A stretch of DNA of 64,000 nt. It comes from Klebsiella ornithinolytica NBRC 105727 = ATCC 31898 (GTDB lineage Bacteria > Pseudomonadota > Gammaproteobacteria > Enterobacterales > Enterobacteriaceae). Shown in pieces: positions 1 to 8,891 of this stretch (position 1 is its first letter; each line of letters opens with the position of its first letter). The translations under genes were made by a program, and so were the position numbers. The notes under the pieces were generated by a model that made no database searches, had not been told where the DNA came from, and saw only the letters and a program-made list of their open reading frames with translations. Where the stretch lies: the NCBI RefSeq assembly GCF_001598295.1, contig NZ_BCYR01000006.1:248001-312000 (forward strand). The letters are read 5' to 3'.

Positions 1-1325
1 GCAAACGCTTCTCGCTCTTTGCGCTGACGGTCGACACCCATCATCCGGACGGTTTTATCTCCCGCACCTGCCAGCGTAAAAGCTATGACATCGGCGGGAA
101 AAAGAATCTCTCCTTTAGCGCGGTCACCTGTAGTCAGGAGCATATCGCGGCATTGATTGAGAAAATCAAAGCCTCTCCGTATTTCAAAAATACGGTCATC
201 GTGGTCTCTTCCGATCATCTGGCGATGAAAAACACCGCCTGGGACTATCTCAACAAACAGGATCGCAGCAACCTGTTCTTTGTTCTGCGCGGCGACCAGC
301 CGCAGCAGGAGACGCTGGCCGTGAAGCGCAACACCATGGACAACGGCGCCACGGTGCTGGACATCCTTGGCGGCGATAACTTTATCGGTCTGGGCCGCAG
401 CAGCCTGTCCGGGCAATCGCTGTCCGGTATTTTCATGAATATGAAAGAGAAAGTGCTGGCCTGGAAACCGGATATCATCCGCCTGTGGAACTTCCCGAAA
501 GAGATGAAAAACTTCACCATCGACAGCCAAAAGAACACGATCTCATTCTCCGGCAGCCATTTCCGCCTCCCGCTGCTGCTGCGGGTATCCGATAAACGCG
601 TTGAGCCGCTGCCGGAGAGTGAATATTCCGCCCCGCTGCGCTTCCAGCTGGCCGATTTTGCCCCACGGGATAACTTCGTGTGGATCGATCGCTGCTACAA
701 AATGGGCCAGCTGTGGTCCTCTGAGCTGGCGCTCTCCACCGACTGGTGCGTTTCCCAGGGCCAGCTCGGCGGCGAACAGAAGGTGCAGCATGTTGATAAG
801 CCCCGGTGGCAGGGAAAAACGGCGTTTAAAGATACCGTTATCGATATGCAGCGCTACAAAGGCAACGTCGATACCCTGAAGATCGTCGATAACGATATTC
901 GTTACAAAGCCGACAGCTTTGTCTTTAACGTTGCCGGCGCGCCGGAAGAGGTCAGGCAGTTCAGCGGGATCTCCCGCCCGGAATCGTGGGGCCGCTGGTC
1001 TAACGCCCAGCTCGGCAGCGAGGTGAAGATTGAATATAAAGAGCCGCTACCGGAAAAATTCGATCTGGTGATTACCGCCAAAGCCTACGGGCCGAACGCC
1101 AATAAACCGATCCCGGTCCGCGTGGGCAACAGCGAACAAATCCTCACCCTGGCCAACGAGGTTTCCACCACCACTCTGCATTTCGACAATCCGTCGCGCA
1201 GCGATACGTTGATTATCGTTCCGCCGGATCCGCAGTCCACCAACGAAGGGAATATCCTTGGCCACGCGCCGCGTCAGCTGGGAATCGGCATGGTGGATCT
1301 TAAAGTGGTAAAAAGCGACGGTTAA
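1..1325 (+). CDS. opgB: Phosphoglycerol transferase I (OpgB/MdoB), 3' part of gene
   Basis: The frame is open from the first bases of the window, so the gene begins upstream; about 441 codons of a protein that is about 760 residues in E. coli are present. OpgB is an inner-membrane enzyme whose periplasmic sulfatase/alkaline-phosphatase-like domain moves phosphoglycerol from phosphatidylglycerol to osmoregulated periplasmic glucans. The visible part begins near the end of that domain (VDTHHPDG near the start, VVSSDHLAM about 60 residues on), followed by the long C-terminal periplasmic region. The TTG at 153 is only an internal codon, not the start. Family assignment is by recall of the E. coli protein. 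Confidence 0.9.
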   Translation, partial: KRFSLFALTVDTHHPDGFISRTCQRKSYDIGGKKNLSFSAVTCSQEHIAALIEKIKASPYFKNTVIVVSSDHLAMKNTAWDYLNKQDRSNLFFVLRGDQPQQETLAVKRNTMDNGATVLDILGGDNFIGLGRSSLSGQSLSGIFMNMKEKVLAWKPDIIRLWNFPKEMKNFTIDSQKNTISFSGSHFRLPLLLRVSDKRVEPLPESEYSAPLRFQLADFAPRDNFVWIDRCYKMGQLWSSELALSTDWCVSQGQLGGEQKVQHVDKPRWQGKTAFKDTVIDMQRYKGNVDTLKIVDNDIRYKADSFVFNVAGAPEEVRQFSGISRPESWGRWSNAQLGSEVKIEYKEPLPEKFDLVITAKAYGPNANKPIPVRVGNSEQILTLANEVSTTTLHFDNPSRSDTLIIVPPDPQSTNEGNILGHAPRQLGIGMVDLKVVKSDG

Positions 1326-1332
1326 CGCTGCC

Positions 1333-1363
1333 GCGCCCCGGCTCATGACCTGAACCGGGGCGC
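1333..1363. terminator. Hairpin between convergent opgB and GNAT gene
   Basis: A perfect 9-bp GC-rich stem (GCGCCCCGG / CCGGGGCGC) encloses a 13-nt loop in the 51-bp gap between two convergent genes. There is no clear T-run on either side, so intrinsic termination is plausible but not certain. Confidence 0.5.
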
Positions 1364-1376
1364 CTTCACGCATTCG

Positions 1377-2210
1377 CTAGCATTCGGCAGGCGGTAACCC
1401 GCTGAACTCCACGCACATCTCATACTGCTTCAGCGCCAGGGTCGCATACCCTGCCGCGCTAAACAGCGGCGTAAATGATTCGGGAATGATCACCGAAGTA
1501 CTCAGGCCGGGGAACTGGCGGGCCAGCGCCCTCAGCATCTCATGCGCCAGCCCGCGGCCGCGAACGGAGGGCTCAACCCACAAAAACTGTAGCTGCGGCG
1601 TGGAGGTTAAGGTTGCCAGCACGGCAAAAGCCTGCTGGTTCAGAGTGAGCGCCCGGCATGGCAGCGTGGCGAAGGTCAACGGATCCATCAGCCACGGCAG
1701 ACGACCGTTGATCTCCGCTCCGGCTCTGCGCAACAGAGGGAGCACATCCCCCTCTTCCAGCGCCGCCGCGGTATCCTCTGCCCGGGTACTGACAAATCCG
1801 CACAGCCCATGATGTACAACAAAGCCTAAAGACTGGTACAGCGCCACCGCCGCATAGTTTTCGCGGATCACCTCCAGCCACATTCGCCGCACGCCCTGCT
1901 CCCGCAGCGAGGCCATGAGCGGCGTCATCAGCCGACGGCCCATGCCTTTGCCGCGCCAGGCCGGACGCACCGCAAAAGCCGCCAGTCTCGCCTCATCGCC
2001 GCGCCGGGCCACGATGGCGATTGCCGCCGGCGTCCCGCCATCCAGCCAGACGCAGGAGTCGAGCAGGCTCAGTCCCTCGGAACCGAAGCGCTGAACGAAC
2101 ACCGCCACCGGCAGTGAAACCGGCACCAGGTAATCTTCAAAACAGTCGCTGAGGATCGTGCTTAACTGCTCGCTGCTAAAACCGGTAGCTGGGACGGCTA
2201 TCAATGCCAT
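1377..2210 (-). CDS. Tandem GNAT-family N-acetyltransferase
   Basis: This 277-residue protein has two acetyl-CoA-binding GNAT signatures. The first is around residues 75-130 (RPAWRGKGMGRRLM, then a LYQSLGF motif). The second is around 205-260 (VEPSVRGRGLAHEML). It therefore looks like a fused double-GNAT cytosolic acyltransferase; the substrate cannot be read from sequence. It is transcribed away from a second, unrelated GNAT gene whose start lies only 32 bp away, so the two divergent promoters must overlap. Start is the ATG at 2210. Confidence 0.8.
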   Translation of the reverse strand: MALIAVPATGFSSEQLSTILSDCFEDYLVPVSLPVAVFVQRFGSEGLSLLDSCVWLDGGTPAAIAIVARRGDEARLAAFAVRPAWRGKGMGRRLMTPLMASLREQGVRRMWLEVIRENYAAVALYQSLGFVVHHGLCGFVSTRAEDTAAALEEGDVLPLLRRAGAEINGRLPWLMDPLTFATLPCRALTLNQQAFAVLATLTSTPQLQFLWVEPSVRGRGLAHEMLRALARQFPGLSTSVIIPESFTPLFSAAGYATLALKQYEMCVEFSGLPPAEC

Positions 2211-2242
2211 GCATTTCTCCCGAAAATTGCTATGCTGAAGCG

Positions 2243-2776
2243 ATGAAAAATAACACTATAACCGCCGCAACGACTTTTCGCCTGACTCAGGAGAACGACA
2301 TTCCTCTCCTGCCCGCGATTGAGCGCTCGGCGGCCCAGTCTTTTCGCCAGATTCCGGCGCTGGCCTGGCTGGCGGAAAGCGAAGTCATAAGCCCCGAGCG
2401 CCACCGCCTGTTTCTTGAAACTGACCATAGCCTGCTGGCCGTGGCCGATGAACGACCGATAGGCTTCCTGCTGACCGAACCGCTGGACGATGCCCTGTTT
2501 ATCGTCGAGATCGCCGTTCATCAGGCGTGGCAGGGGCGAGGCATTGGCCGCATGATGCTGGAGCAGGTCATTGAGAGCGCCCGGCAGGCGGCGTATCCGG
2601 CGGTCACCCTCACCACCTTTCGCGACGTGCCGTGGAATGCGCCGTTTTATACGCGCCTGGGGTTTTCAATGCTGAGCGAGCTAAGGCTGCCGGCGGGACT
2701 GGCGGCAAAAAGGGCGCTGGAAACGGAGCACGGTCTGCCGCCGGAAACGCGCTGCGCCATGCGCCTGACGCTGTAA
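2243..2776 (+). CDS. GNAT-family N-acetyltransferase
   Basis: A single-domain acetyltransferase of 177 residues. The acetyl-CoA binding motif A (AVHQAWQGRGIGRMML) lies near residues 90-105, followed by a PFYTRLGF motif B. The frame extends upstream to 2204, but the ATG at 2243 gives a protein starting MKNNTITAATTF; the extension would overlap the divergent gene start at 2210 and looks non-coding. Substrate unknown. The divergent partner is also a GNAT enzyme, which may reflect a functional pair. Confidence 0.8.
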   Translation: MKNNTITAATTFRLTQENDIPLLPAIERSAAQSFRQIPALAWLAESEVISPERHRLFLETDHSLLAVADERPIGFLLTEPLDDALFIVEIAVHQAWQGRGIGRMMLEQVIESARQAAYPAVTLTTFRDVPWNAPFYTRLGFSMLSELRLPAGLAAKRALETEHGLPPETRCAMRLTL

Positions 2777-2855
2777 GTCGTCTCCGGCCAGGGCTGTGTT
2801 TATGGGGTGAATATGGTACAAAGTATCATGCTAACTTTACCGCCTGGTACTCCCT

Positions 2856-3719
2856 ATGGCCTACTCGATCGATATCATTTCCTGCATCACCGATCGCTTT
2901 CTCGAACTGACCGTCACCGAAAAGCGCATCGCCCAGTTTATCCTCGATGATGTCGCCGCGGCGGCAGAGTTACCCATCGCCGAAATCGCCCGTTTGACCA
3001 ACACCAGCCAGGCTTCGGTGACCCGTTTCGCCCGGGCGTTGGGGTGCAAAGATGTCCGTGAGCTGAAGATGAAGCTCGCGCAGTCTCTGGCTGTCGGTCA
3101 GCGCTTTATTCTCGATGTGCCGGATCTCGAAGGCGTGCAGGGCATTTACGAATCCATCATCGGCGTGCTGGAAACCAACCGCCGGGCGCTGGATATTGAG
3201 GCGCTGAAGCGCGCCGTCTCCTGGCTGAGCGACGCGCGGCAAATTCTGGCCATCGGCATGGGCGGCGGTTCAACCATCTGCGCCCAGGAGATCCAGTACC
3301 GCCTGTTCCGCCTCGGCCTGCCGGTCGTCAGTCAGAACGACGGCCTGCTGGTACGGATGATGAGCTCCGCCGTGACGCCAAAAGACGTGGTGATCGTCCT
3401 GTCGCTCGGAGGATATACCAAAGAGATGATTGAAAGCGCGGCTATCGCCAGGCAGTACGGCGCGAAAGTGATTGCGATTACGCCAGCGGGAACGCCGCTG
3501 GCCGATCAGGCGGACCTCGTCTTACCGCTGCTGGTACGCGAAAACGACTATATCTTCAAACCCAGCACGTCCCGTTATGCCATGCTGGCGATGGTGGATG
3601 TGCTGGCCACCGAACTGGCGATGGCCAACAAACCGCAGGCGAAAGATCGGCTGCGCCGTATCAAGCTGGCGCTCGACAGCCACCGCGGCGGCGTCGACCG
3701 TCAGCCGCTGGGTGATTAA
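2856..3719 (+). CDS. RpiR/MurR-family transcriptional regulator (HTH + SIS domain)
   Basis: The 287-residue protein has an N-terminal RpiR helix-turn-helix at about residues 1-75 (ELPIAEIARLTNTSQASVTRFARALG) and a C-terminal SIS sugar-phosphate isomerase-like domain at about 120-260 (AIGMGGGSTICAQEIQYRLFRLG and VIVLSLGGYTKEMIESA). Members usually sense phosphorylated sugars or sugar acids. It faces the dgoA-like gene tail to tail and their stop codons share a TTAA, so it probably controls that cluster; KDPGal or a related sugar-acid phosphate is a reasonable guess for its ligand (inference). No strong ribosome-binding site precedes the ATG. Confidence 0.88.
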   Translation: MAYSIDIISCITDRFLELTVTEKRIAQFILDDVAAAAELPIAEIARLTNTSQASVTRFARALGCKDVRELKMKLAQSLAVGQRFILDVPDLEGVQGIYESIIGVLETNRRALDIEALKRAVSWLSDARQILAIGMGGGSTICAQEIQYRLFRLGLPVVSQNDGLLVRMMSSAVTPKDVVIVLSLGGYTKEMIESAAIARQYGAKVIAITPAGTPLADQADLVLPLLVRENDYIFKPSTSRYAMLAMVDVLATELAMANKPQAKDRLRRIKLALDSHRGGVDRQPLGD

Positions 3720-4315
3720 ACCAGGCTCGCAGCGATAAAGCGTCTGGCCTGCTCCCGGGTCTGTTCCGGCGGCTGCCCGGGGCGATAGAGATCGCTGCCT
3801 AATCCCGCCCCCGAACAGCCGGCCTGCACCCAGGTTGCCAGGTTTTCCGGCGTCACGCCGCCAACCGCCAGCACCGGCACGTCAGGCGGCAGCACCGCCT
3901 TAAGAGCACGAATATAGTCCGGGCCAAAGCTGGATGAAGGGAAAATCTTCAGCCACTGTGCCCCGGCCTCCAGCGCGCTAAAGGCCTCTGTCGCGGTGGC
4001 GCAGCCGGCACAAACCAGCATCCCCTGCTCGACCGCCCGGCGAATCACCGCCGGCTGCGTATTGGGCGTCACGATCAGCTTCGCCCCGGCCTGCGCCAGG
4101 ATATCAACCTGCCCGACGTTAAGCACCGTCCCTGCGCCAATCACCGCCCGGGCGCCGAACTGCGCCACCATCTGCGGAATACTGCGCTGCCACTCCGGCG
4201 AGTTGAGCGGGATTTCGATATAGCGAAAGCCGGCGTCAATCAGCATCTCAATATGCTCCGCCGCCTCTTGCGGACCAATGCCGCGCAAAATCGCGACCAG
4301 TTTAAACGTGTTCAT
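3716..4315 (-). CDS. dgoA: 2-dehydro-3-deoxy-6-phosphogalactonate aldolase
   Basis: This cytosolic class I KDPG/KDPGal aldolase has 199 residues and splits KDPGal into pyruvate and glyceraldehyde 3-phosphate. The sequence closely follows E. coli DgoA: IAILRGI-like start (VAILRGIGPQEA), VIGAGTVL, TPNTQPAVI, CAGCATATEA, the Schiff-base lysine in WLKIFPSS, and VGGVTPENL. The ATG at 4315 is chosen because the family starts just before the AILRG motif; an upstream extension would lie deep within the kinase gene. It overlaps dgoK by 14 bp, indicating translational coupling. Eda-like use on KDPG is the alternative, but kinase context favours KDPGal. Confidence 0.9.
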   Translation of the reverse strand: MNTFKLVAILRGIGPQEAAEHIEMLIDAGFRYIEIPLNSPEWQRSIPQMVAQFGARAVIGAGTVLNVGQVDILAQAGAKLIVTPNTQPAVIRRAVEQGMLVCAGCATATEAFSALEAGAQWLKIFPSSSFGPDYIRALKAVLPPDVPVLAVGGVTPENLATWVQAGCSGAGLGSDLYRPGQPPEQTREQARRFIAASLV

Positions 4316-5174
4316 GGATAATCCTCGCGATGCCGCGCAGAAATGCCTCATCCCCGCGACAGCAGTTGACCGTCACTCCGTGGGCCGCCATCGCCCGACG
4401 ATAGCGTTCATTTAGCGCCGGTTCCCCCACCAGCGTGATGTGCGTCGCGCGGTAGCGTTCGCGGAGCGCCGCCACCTCCGCGCCAATCAGGAGACCTGAG
4501 AGATAGTCGCTGACCGATGTCGGCGACAGCGCGCCCAGTATCCGCGCGGCGCGGGCGCCGAACAGGTCAACCACCAGCGACGGCGCCTCCCTCCCCTTTT
4601 CCAGCCCAAGGGTAAATGCCGCCTCATCCGCCTGCTGGTCGGGAAGCTGTTTACCGATCAGCGACTGGCTAAGCAGCAGATGATGCAGCTCTCCGGTCAT
4701 CGCGGTGGCGAAGTGGCGCACCACGCCCCGTTCAACCTGCACCCATTTACAGTGCGTACCCGGCATCACGTAGCACGTCGCCGGCGCTATCTGCGATGCG
4801 CCAAGCAGCTGCGTCTCCTCCCCGCGCATCACGTTGTAATCCCCGCGCTGTTCTACCTTAAGGCCGGGAACAATCCACACGCCGTCAGCAACGGCAAACA
4901 GCTGACGCCCCGGTTCATCAATCGCCGCCGGGCAGGCCAGGTAGGGCACCGCCTGCCAGCCCGCATCGCTACCGATCATTCCGGCCATGACTACCGGTAG
5001 CTCCGCGGCTGCACGCCACGGCGTCAGATACCGGTGGAAAACCTCCGCCGGCGATTGTCCGTTGAGCCGCGAGACCCCGAGAGGAAGCTGCATTGTCTCC
5101 ACGCATTTTCCGTCGCGAATCAGCCAGCCGCGCAGCTGTGTCGAGCCCCAGTCGACGGCAATATAGCTCTTCAT
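4302..5174 (-). CDS. dgoK: 2-dehydro-3-deoxygalactonokinase
   Basis: The 290-residue sugar-acid kinase phosphorylates 2-keto-3-deoxygalactonate at C6 with ATP. Visible family motifs are IAVDWGSTQLRGWL near the N terminus, VMAGMIGS, NVMRGEETQLLGA, YVMPGTHCKWVQ and SGLLIGAEVA, all as in E. coli DgoK. The start at 5174 follows a good Shine-Dalgarno (AAGGAGG, 5 bases upstream); the frame runs further upstream but into the symporter gene. There is no dgoD dehydratase nearby, so the 2-keto-3-deoxy acid must be made another way, perhaps by the PLP enzyme at 8892. Confidence 0.9.
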   Translation of the reverse strand: MKSYIAVDWGSTQLRGWLIRDGKCVETMQLPLGVSRLNGQSPAEVFHRYLTPWRAAAELPVVMAGMIGSDAGWQAVPYLACPAAIDEPGRQLFAVADGVWIVPGLKVEQRGDYNVMRGEETQLLGASQIAPATCYVMPGTHCKWVQVERGVVRHFATAMTGELHHLLLSQSLIGKQLPDQQADEAAFTLGLEKGREAPSLVVDLFGARAARILGALSPTSVSDYLSGLLIGAEVAALRERYRATHITLVGEPALNERYRRAMAAHGVTVNCCRGDEAFLRGIARIIHEHV

Positions 5175-5184
5175 TACGCCTCCC

Positions 5185-6672
5185 TTAGCTCTGCGACGGA
5201 TGGCGTTTGCCAATCGGCAGCGGCGGTGCCGCCGGACGGCTTTCACGTTCGCGGGTGATCATCTCCAGCGCCTCTTCCCGGCTCATGCTGCTGGCCGGCG
5301 TGATCAACGTCACCACCACCGACGCGACCAGGCTGGTGAGTACCGACGGGATACACGGATTGCCCCAGAAGGCCAGCCAGTCGCTGTTCATCAGCACTGC
5401 CACCGATGCCCCAGCCCCACCAGCCAGAGCGGCTACCGCCCCCTGCCAGTTAAAGCGCGTCCAGAAACGGCCGAGCATGGTGCAGATGAACATGCCGGAC
5501 ATGATCATCGAGATCATTTTGGTGATGTAGCTGATGATGTCGTTAGAGGTCAGCGCAAACACCAGCGCCAGGGCAATAACCAGCACGAGGAACATTCGCG
5601 ACAGACGAATCGCTTTCTCCGGCGCGGGCATATGGCCGGTCACAAGGGTATAGAGGTCGCGCAGCATAATAGACACCGCGGCAATCGCATCAGAGCTGCC
5701 GGAGGACATATTGGCCGACATCCCGGCAATCAGGATCGCCATCGCCAGCACCGGCGGCAGCACCTGAGTGGCAAACAGGAAGGCAAAACCGCTGTTTTCG
5801 AGGTTCGCATTCATGGTCCACACCGCCATGCCGATAATCGCCGGCAGGAAGGAGAAACCGAGGTATAGCAGTCCGGTGATGGTGAAGGACTGGCGCACGG
5901 AGGAGACGGTTTTCGCCGAGTAGATACGCTGACGATAGGACGGCGTCGCCAGGACGCCCACGCCAATGACGATCGCCAGCGAGAGCGCGGGCAGCACCCC
6001 GAGTTTATCGACGGCAAACAGGCTCTGTGCTGCCGGGTCGACGGCCTGCTGAATATGGCTCCAGCCGCCCACGTGCTGGACGGCAAAAATCGCCATCAAA
6101 ATAAAACCCACGAACAGCACAATCGATTGAACCGTATCGATCCAGACGACCGCGGAATAGCCGCCAATACCGACATAAACCACAAATGCCAGCGCGATAA
6201 TGACTTTGGCGACATTAATATCAATACCGCTGGCCCATGCCAGATAGAGCCCGCCACCTAATATATGCGCGCCAAGCCAGCCAATTGAGGCAATAAAAAT
6301 AAGGATCGCTACCAGGTTTTTAATAATTTTACTGCCACCGGTATAATAGGACATCTCTTCGCTCATAGTCATAAAGCGAAATTTACGTACCGGCGCAAAT
6401 AACCACGCGACCAGTAAAATGCCCACCGCGCCGCCGAGGCCATACAGCATCCCCGCCCAGCCGTTGCTGTAGCCAAAGCCCACGGCACCCACGCTCGAAC
6501 CGGTGCCGACCATGGTGCCCACCGTCGAACCCAGCGTCAGAAACATCGGCAGAGAGCGGCCGCCCAGTAAAAAATCATCACCGTTTTTTTGCTTGCGAGA
6601 AACATACCAACCTAAGGTAATCATGGCGCAGGCATAAACAGAAAACCAAATCAGGAATGACATATTATTCAT
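5185..6672 (-). CDS. Sodium:solute symporter family (SSS) transporter
   Basis: A 495-residue inner-membrane protein with about 13 hydrophobic segments and a typical SSS opening (FLLGGRSLPMFLTLGSTVGTMVGTGSSVG, residues 34-62). It resembles solute:Na+ symporters of the PanF/PutP type and probably imports the substrate of the surrounding catabolic cluster. It ends 10 bp before dgoK and lies downstream of ridA and the deacylase, all leftward. A 174-bp gap precedes it and contains a hairpin and a long palindrome, so it may have its own promoter or be partly uncoupled from the upstream genes. Confidence 0.85.
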   Translation of the reverse strand: MNNMSFLIWFSVYACAMITLGWYVSRKQKNGDDFLLGGRSLPMFLTLGSTVGTMVGTGSSVGAVGFGYSNGWAGMLYGLGGAVGILLVAWLFAPVRKFRFMTMSEEMSYYTGGSKIIKNLVAILIFIASIGWLGAHILGGGLYLAWASGIDINVAKVIIALAFVVYVGIGGYSAVVWIDTVQSIVLFVGFILMAIFAVQHVGGWSHIQQAVDPAAQSLFAVDKLGVLPALSLAIVIGVGVLATPSYRQRIYSAKTVSSVRQSFTITGLLYLGFSFLPAIIGMAVWTMNANLENSGFAFLFATQVLPPVLAMAILIAGMSANMSSGSSDAIAAVSIMLRDLYTLVTGHMPAPEKAIRLSRMFLVLVIALALVFALTSNDIISYITKMISMIMSGMFICTMLGRFWTRFNWQGAVAALAGGAGASVAVLMNSDWLAFWGNPCIPSVLTSLVASVVVTLITPASSMSREEALEMITRERESRPAAPPLPIGKRHPSQS

Positions 6673-6694
6673 TGCTCACATCCAGGCGTAATAA

Positions 6695-6720
6695 ATAATA
6701 TTCGTACCGCTGAATATTAT
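6695..6720. promoter_or_regulatory. Perfect 9-8-9 palindrome upstream of the SSS symporter
   Basis: ATAATATTC and GAATATTAT are exact inverted repeats separated by 8 bases, centred about 35 bp upstream of the symporter ATG. Size and symmetry fit a dimeric regulator operator, possibly for the RpiR-type protein, but an RNA hairpin is also possible. Confidence 0.5.
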
Positions 6721-6818
6721 GAGTTAATCGTAACGATGCCAGAAAAAAGGCAAAGCAACCCTGCTCGCGCCGATTGATGGAGTCAATTTGGCACGATTGT
6801 CACATTTTTATGGGTCAC

Positions 6819-6838
6819 TCCCCACCCGGCGGTGGGGA
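6819..6838. terminator. Hairpin downstream of ridA
   Basis: Perfect 8-bp stem TCCCCACC / GGTGGGGA with a 4-nt loop, 9 bp beyond the ridA stop. No T-run follows on the ridA strand, so it may only stabilise the mRNA end or attenuate read-through into the symporter gene. Confidence 0.4.
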
Positions 6839-6846
6839 ATTCTTAT

Positions 6847-7239
6847 TTACACGCGAGCGACGTTATAGCAGGTCACATCCACTTCGACTTTACAATCCAC
6901 CACCAGATCGGCAACGCAACAAATGCGTGCGGGGGGATTCTCAGCAAAGAACTCGCGGAACACTTTATTGAATGACTGGAAATAGCGTGAGTCGGTCAGA
7001 ATCACTTTCACATGCACCACATCCGCCAGGCTGTAGCCTGCTTCGGTCATGATATCGACGCAGTTCTGAATCGCCAGCCGCGACTGCTCAACAATGCCGC
7101 CTTCTACCACTTCCCCGTTTTTCATCGGCGTCTGGCCGGAGACATACAGCCAGCCCCCGGCTTCAACCGCCCGCGCGAAGGGCAGATGCTGCCCGCCGGT
7201 TCCGGTCCCGCCTTCAACGCCATAACGTTTGATACTCAT
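6847..7239 (-). CDS. RidA-family (YjgF/YER057c/UK114) imine deaminase
   Basis: The 130-residue protein has RidA hallmarks: GGWLYVSGQTPM, NCVDIMTEAGYSLADVVHVKVIL, and the C-terminal PARICCVADLVVDCKVEVDV, where the arginine of the PAR motif normally binds the carboxylate of the enamine/imine. RidA proteins hydrolyse reactive 2-aminoacrylate-like intermediates released by PLP beta-eliminating enzymes. It lies between the deacylase (10 bp upstream) and the symporter, opposite a PLP dehydratase-like enzyme, which fits a role in finishing that enzyme's reaction. The start follows an AAGGAG site. Confidence 0.9.
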   Translation of the reverse strand: MSIKRYGVEGGTGTGGQHLPFARAVEAGGWLYVSGQTPMKNGEVVEGGIVEQSRLAIQNCVDIMTEAGYSLADVVHVKVILTDSRYFQSFNKVFREFFAENPPARICCVADLVVDCKVEVDVTCYNVARV

Positions 7240-7249
7240 ATTCCGCTCC

Positions 7250-8689
7250 TTAGTCCATCTGGCGACGCAGGAAACGCCCTGCGCGCCCGGTAATTTTTTT
7301 ATCGCTACCGTAGCTCATGATGCCGTTCACCATCACCGCTTCGATCCCTTCCGCGGGCTGTTTCGGGTCGGAGAAGCTGGCCACATCACGCACCGTCAGC
7401 GGATCGAACAGCACCAGATCGGCAAAATAACCGACTTTCACCAGCCCGCGCTGCGCCAGCCGGAAGCGCGCTGCCGACAGGCCGGTCATTTTGTGAATCG
7501 CCGTGGTCAGCGGAAACAGCTGCTCATCACGGCTGTAATGGCCAAGCACCCGGGGAAAAGCGCCCCATAAACGCGGATGCGGCATCGGGTCGTTGGGCAA
7601 CCCATCGGAGCCGATCATCGTGACGGGATAACGCATCACCCGCCGGACATCCTGCTCATCCATGTTGTAGTAGATAGCCCCGGCAGGCATCAGCTGCGCC
7701 GCCGCCTCATGCAGGCTCATCTGCCACGCATCGGCAATCTGCTTAAGCGTTTTTCCCGCCTGTTCCGGCCGGGATTCCGACCAGGTGATCACAATATCGA
7801 ACTCATCGGTGACCTGTTTCATATCCAGCGTTGAGGAGCTGGCGGAATACGGGTAGCAGTCGCAGGCAATCTCCTGGCGCTGGCGCATCTCATCGAAGAA
7901 GGCCAGCGTCTCCCGCGTGCGTCCCCAGTTCTTTGCCCCGGCGCATTTATGATGTGAAACCACCACCGGGACGTTGCCGTGACGCCCGATGCGGAACGCT
8001 TCGTCGAGAGCATCCAGAATAGGTTCAAATTCAGAACGCAGATGGGTCGTATAAATGCCCTTCTCCGCCGCCAGCTCTTCCGCCAGCGCCATCACCTCTT
8101 CGGTGGTGGACTGGAAAGCGCTGGCATAGGCCAACCCGGTGCTCAGGCCAAGCGCTCCCTGGCGTAACGCATCGCGCAGCTGGACGCGCATCCCGGCAAT
8201 CTCGCCCTCCGTTGCCGGACGGAACAGATCGTCCATATGGTTATTACGCAGCGCGGTATGACCAATCAGCGTCCCGACGTTGAGCGACGGCCGGGCCGCT
8301 TCCACAGCGTGCGCGTATGCTTCAACGGTGGGATAGATAAACTGCGCCTGTTCACCCAGCAGGTTCATCGGATCAGGAACATCGCCGCGCATTGTCGCCA
8401 TCGCCGCGCTGATCCCGCAATTCCCGACAATAACCGTCGTCACGCCCTGGCTCAGTTTTGGCAGATACTCCGGAATACGAATGACGTTGATATCGTCATG
8501 GGTATGCACATCAATAAACCCCGGCGCCAGCACGCGCCCCTCGCCGTCAATCTCGCGGTCAGCCGCCACATTCAGCGCCGGCGCGATGTCGACAATACGA
8601 TCGCCCTTCACCGCCACGTCGCCGCGATACTGCGGTCCGCCGCTTCCATCAATCACCGTGACGTTCTTGAAAAGCCAGTCAACCTTCAT
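7250..8689 (-). CDS. N-acyl-D-amino-acid deacylase (D-aminoacylase, amidohydrolase family)
   Basis: A 479-residue amidohydrolase-superfamily enzyme that removes an acyl group from N-acyl-D-amino acids. Metal-site residues are visible: H62-T-H64 in FIDVHTHDD, C91 in GNCGIS, H217 in THLRSEF, H247/H248 in VVSHHKC, and the catalytic D363 in GSDGLPNDP. A TTG lies two codons upstream, but the ATG at 8689 has a good GGGAG site 9 bases away. It heads the leftward run with ridA, symporter, dgoK and dgoA. In that context the natural substrate may be an N-acetyl-hexosaminate rather than a simple amino acid (inference). Confidence 0.88.
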   Translation of the reverse strand: MKVDWLFKNVTVIDGSGGPQYRGDVAVKGDRIVDIAPALNVAADREIDGEGRVLAPGFIDVHTHDDINVIRIPEYLPKLSQGVTTVIVGNCGISAAMATMRGDVPDPMNLLGEQAQFIYPTVEAYAHAVEAARPSLNVGTLIGHTALRNNHMDDLFRPATEGEIAGMRVQLRDALRQGALGLSTGLAYASAFQSTTEEVMALAEELAAEKGIYTTHLRSEFEPILDALDEAFRIGRHGNVPVVVSHHKCAGAKNWGRTRETLAFFDEMRQRQEIACDCYPYSASSSTLDMKQVTDEFDIVITWSESRPEQAGKTLKQIADAWQMSLHEAAAQLMPAGAIYYNMDEQDVRRVMRYPVTMIGSDGLPNDPMPHPRLWGAFPRVLGHYSRDEQLFPLTTAIHKMTGLSAARFRLAQRGLVKVGYFADLVLFDPLTVRDVASFSDPKQPAEGIEAVMVNGIMSYGSDKKITGRAGRFLRRQMD

Positions 8690-8777
8690 TTGCAATTACT
8701 CCCTTTCGACTATGCCGACAAGTTAACCATTTACAAGGTGAAAAAACAGTGGAAAACTACGCAAAACCCAGATCATT

Positions 8778-8798
8778 TTGTGATACTTTTATTCACAA
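8778..8798. promoter_or_regulatory. Inverted repeat in divergent promoter region
   Basis: TTGTGA and TCACAA are separated by 9 bases in the AT-rich 202-bp region between the divergent deacylase and dehydratase-like genes. The spacer is 3 bases too long for a classical CRP site. The block TGATACTTT inside it also occurs (on the other strand) just upstream of the rpiR-type gene near 2818-2830, so a shared regulator is possible. Confidence 0.4.
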
Positions 8799-8891
8799 CG
8801 GATAATATTTAAGTATTAAAACAATTAATATCAACAAGTTATATATGATACCCATCTAAAACCCGTACCTGAACCTTGAAAGGATAGTGTT

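Noticed and set aside
8778-8798. Classical CRP site
   Set aside because: The half-sites are 9 bases apart rather than 6, so it is kept only as a candidate for another regulator.
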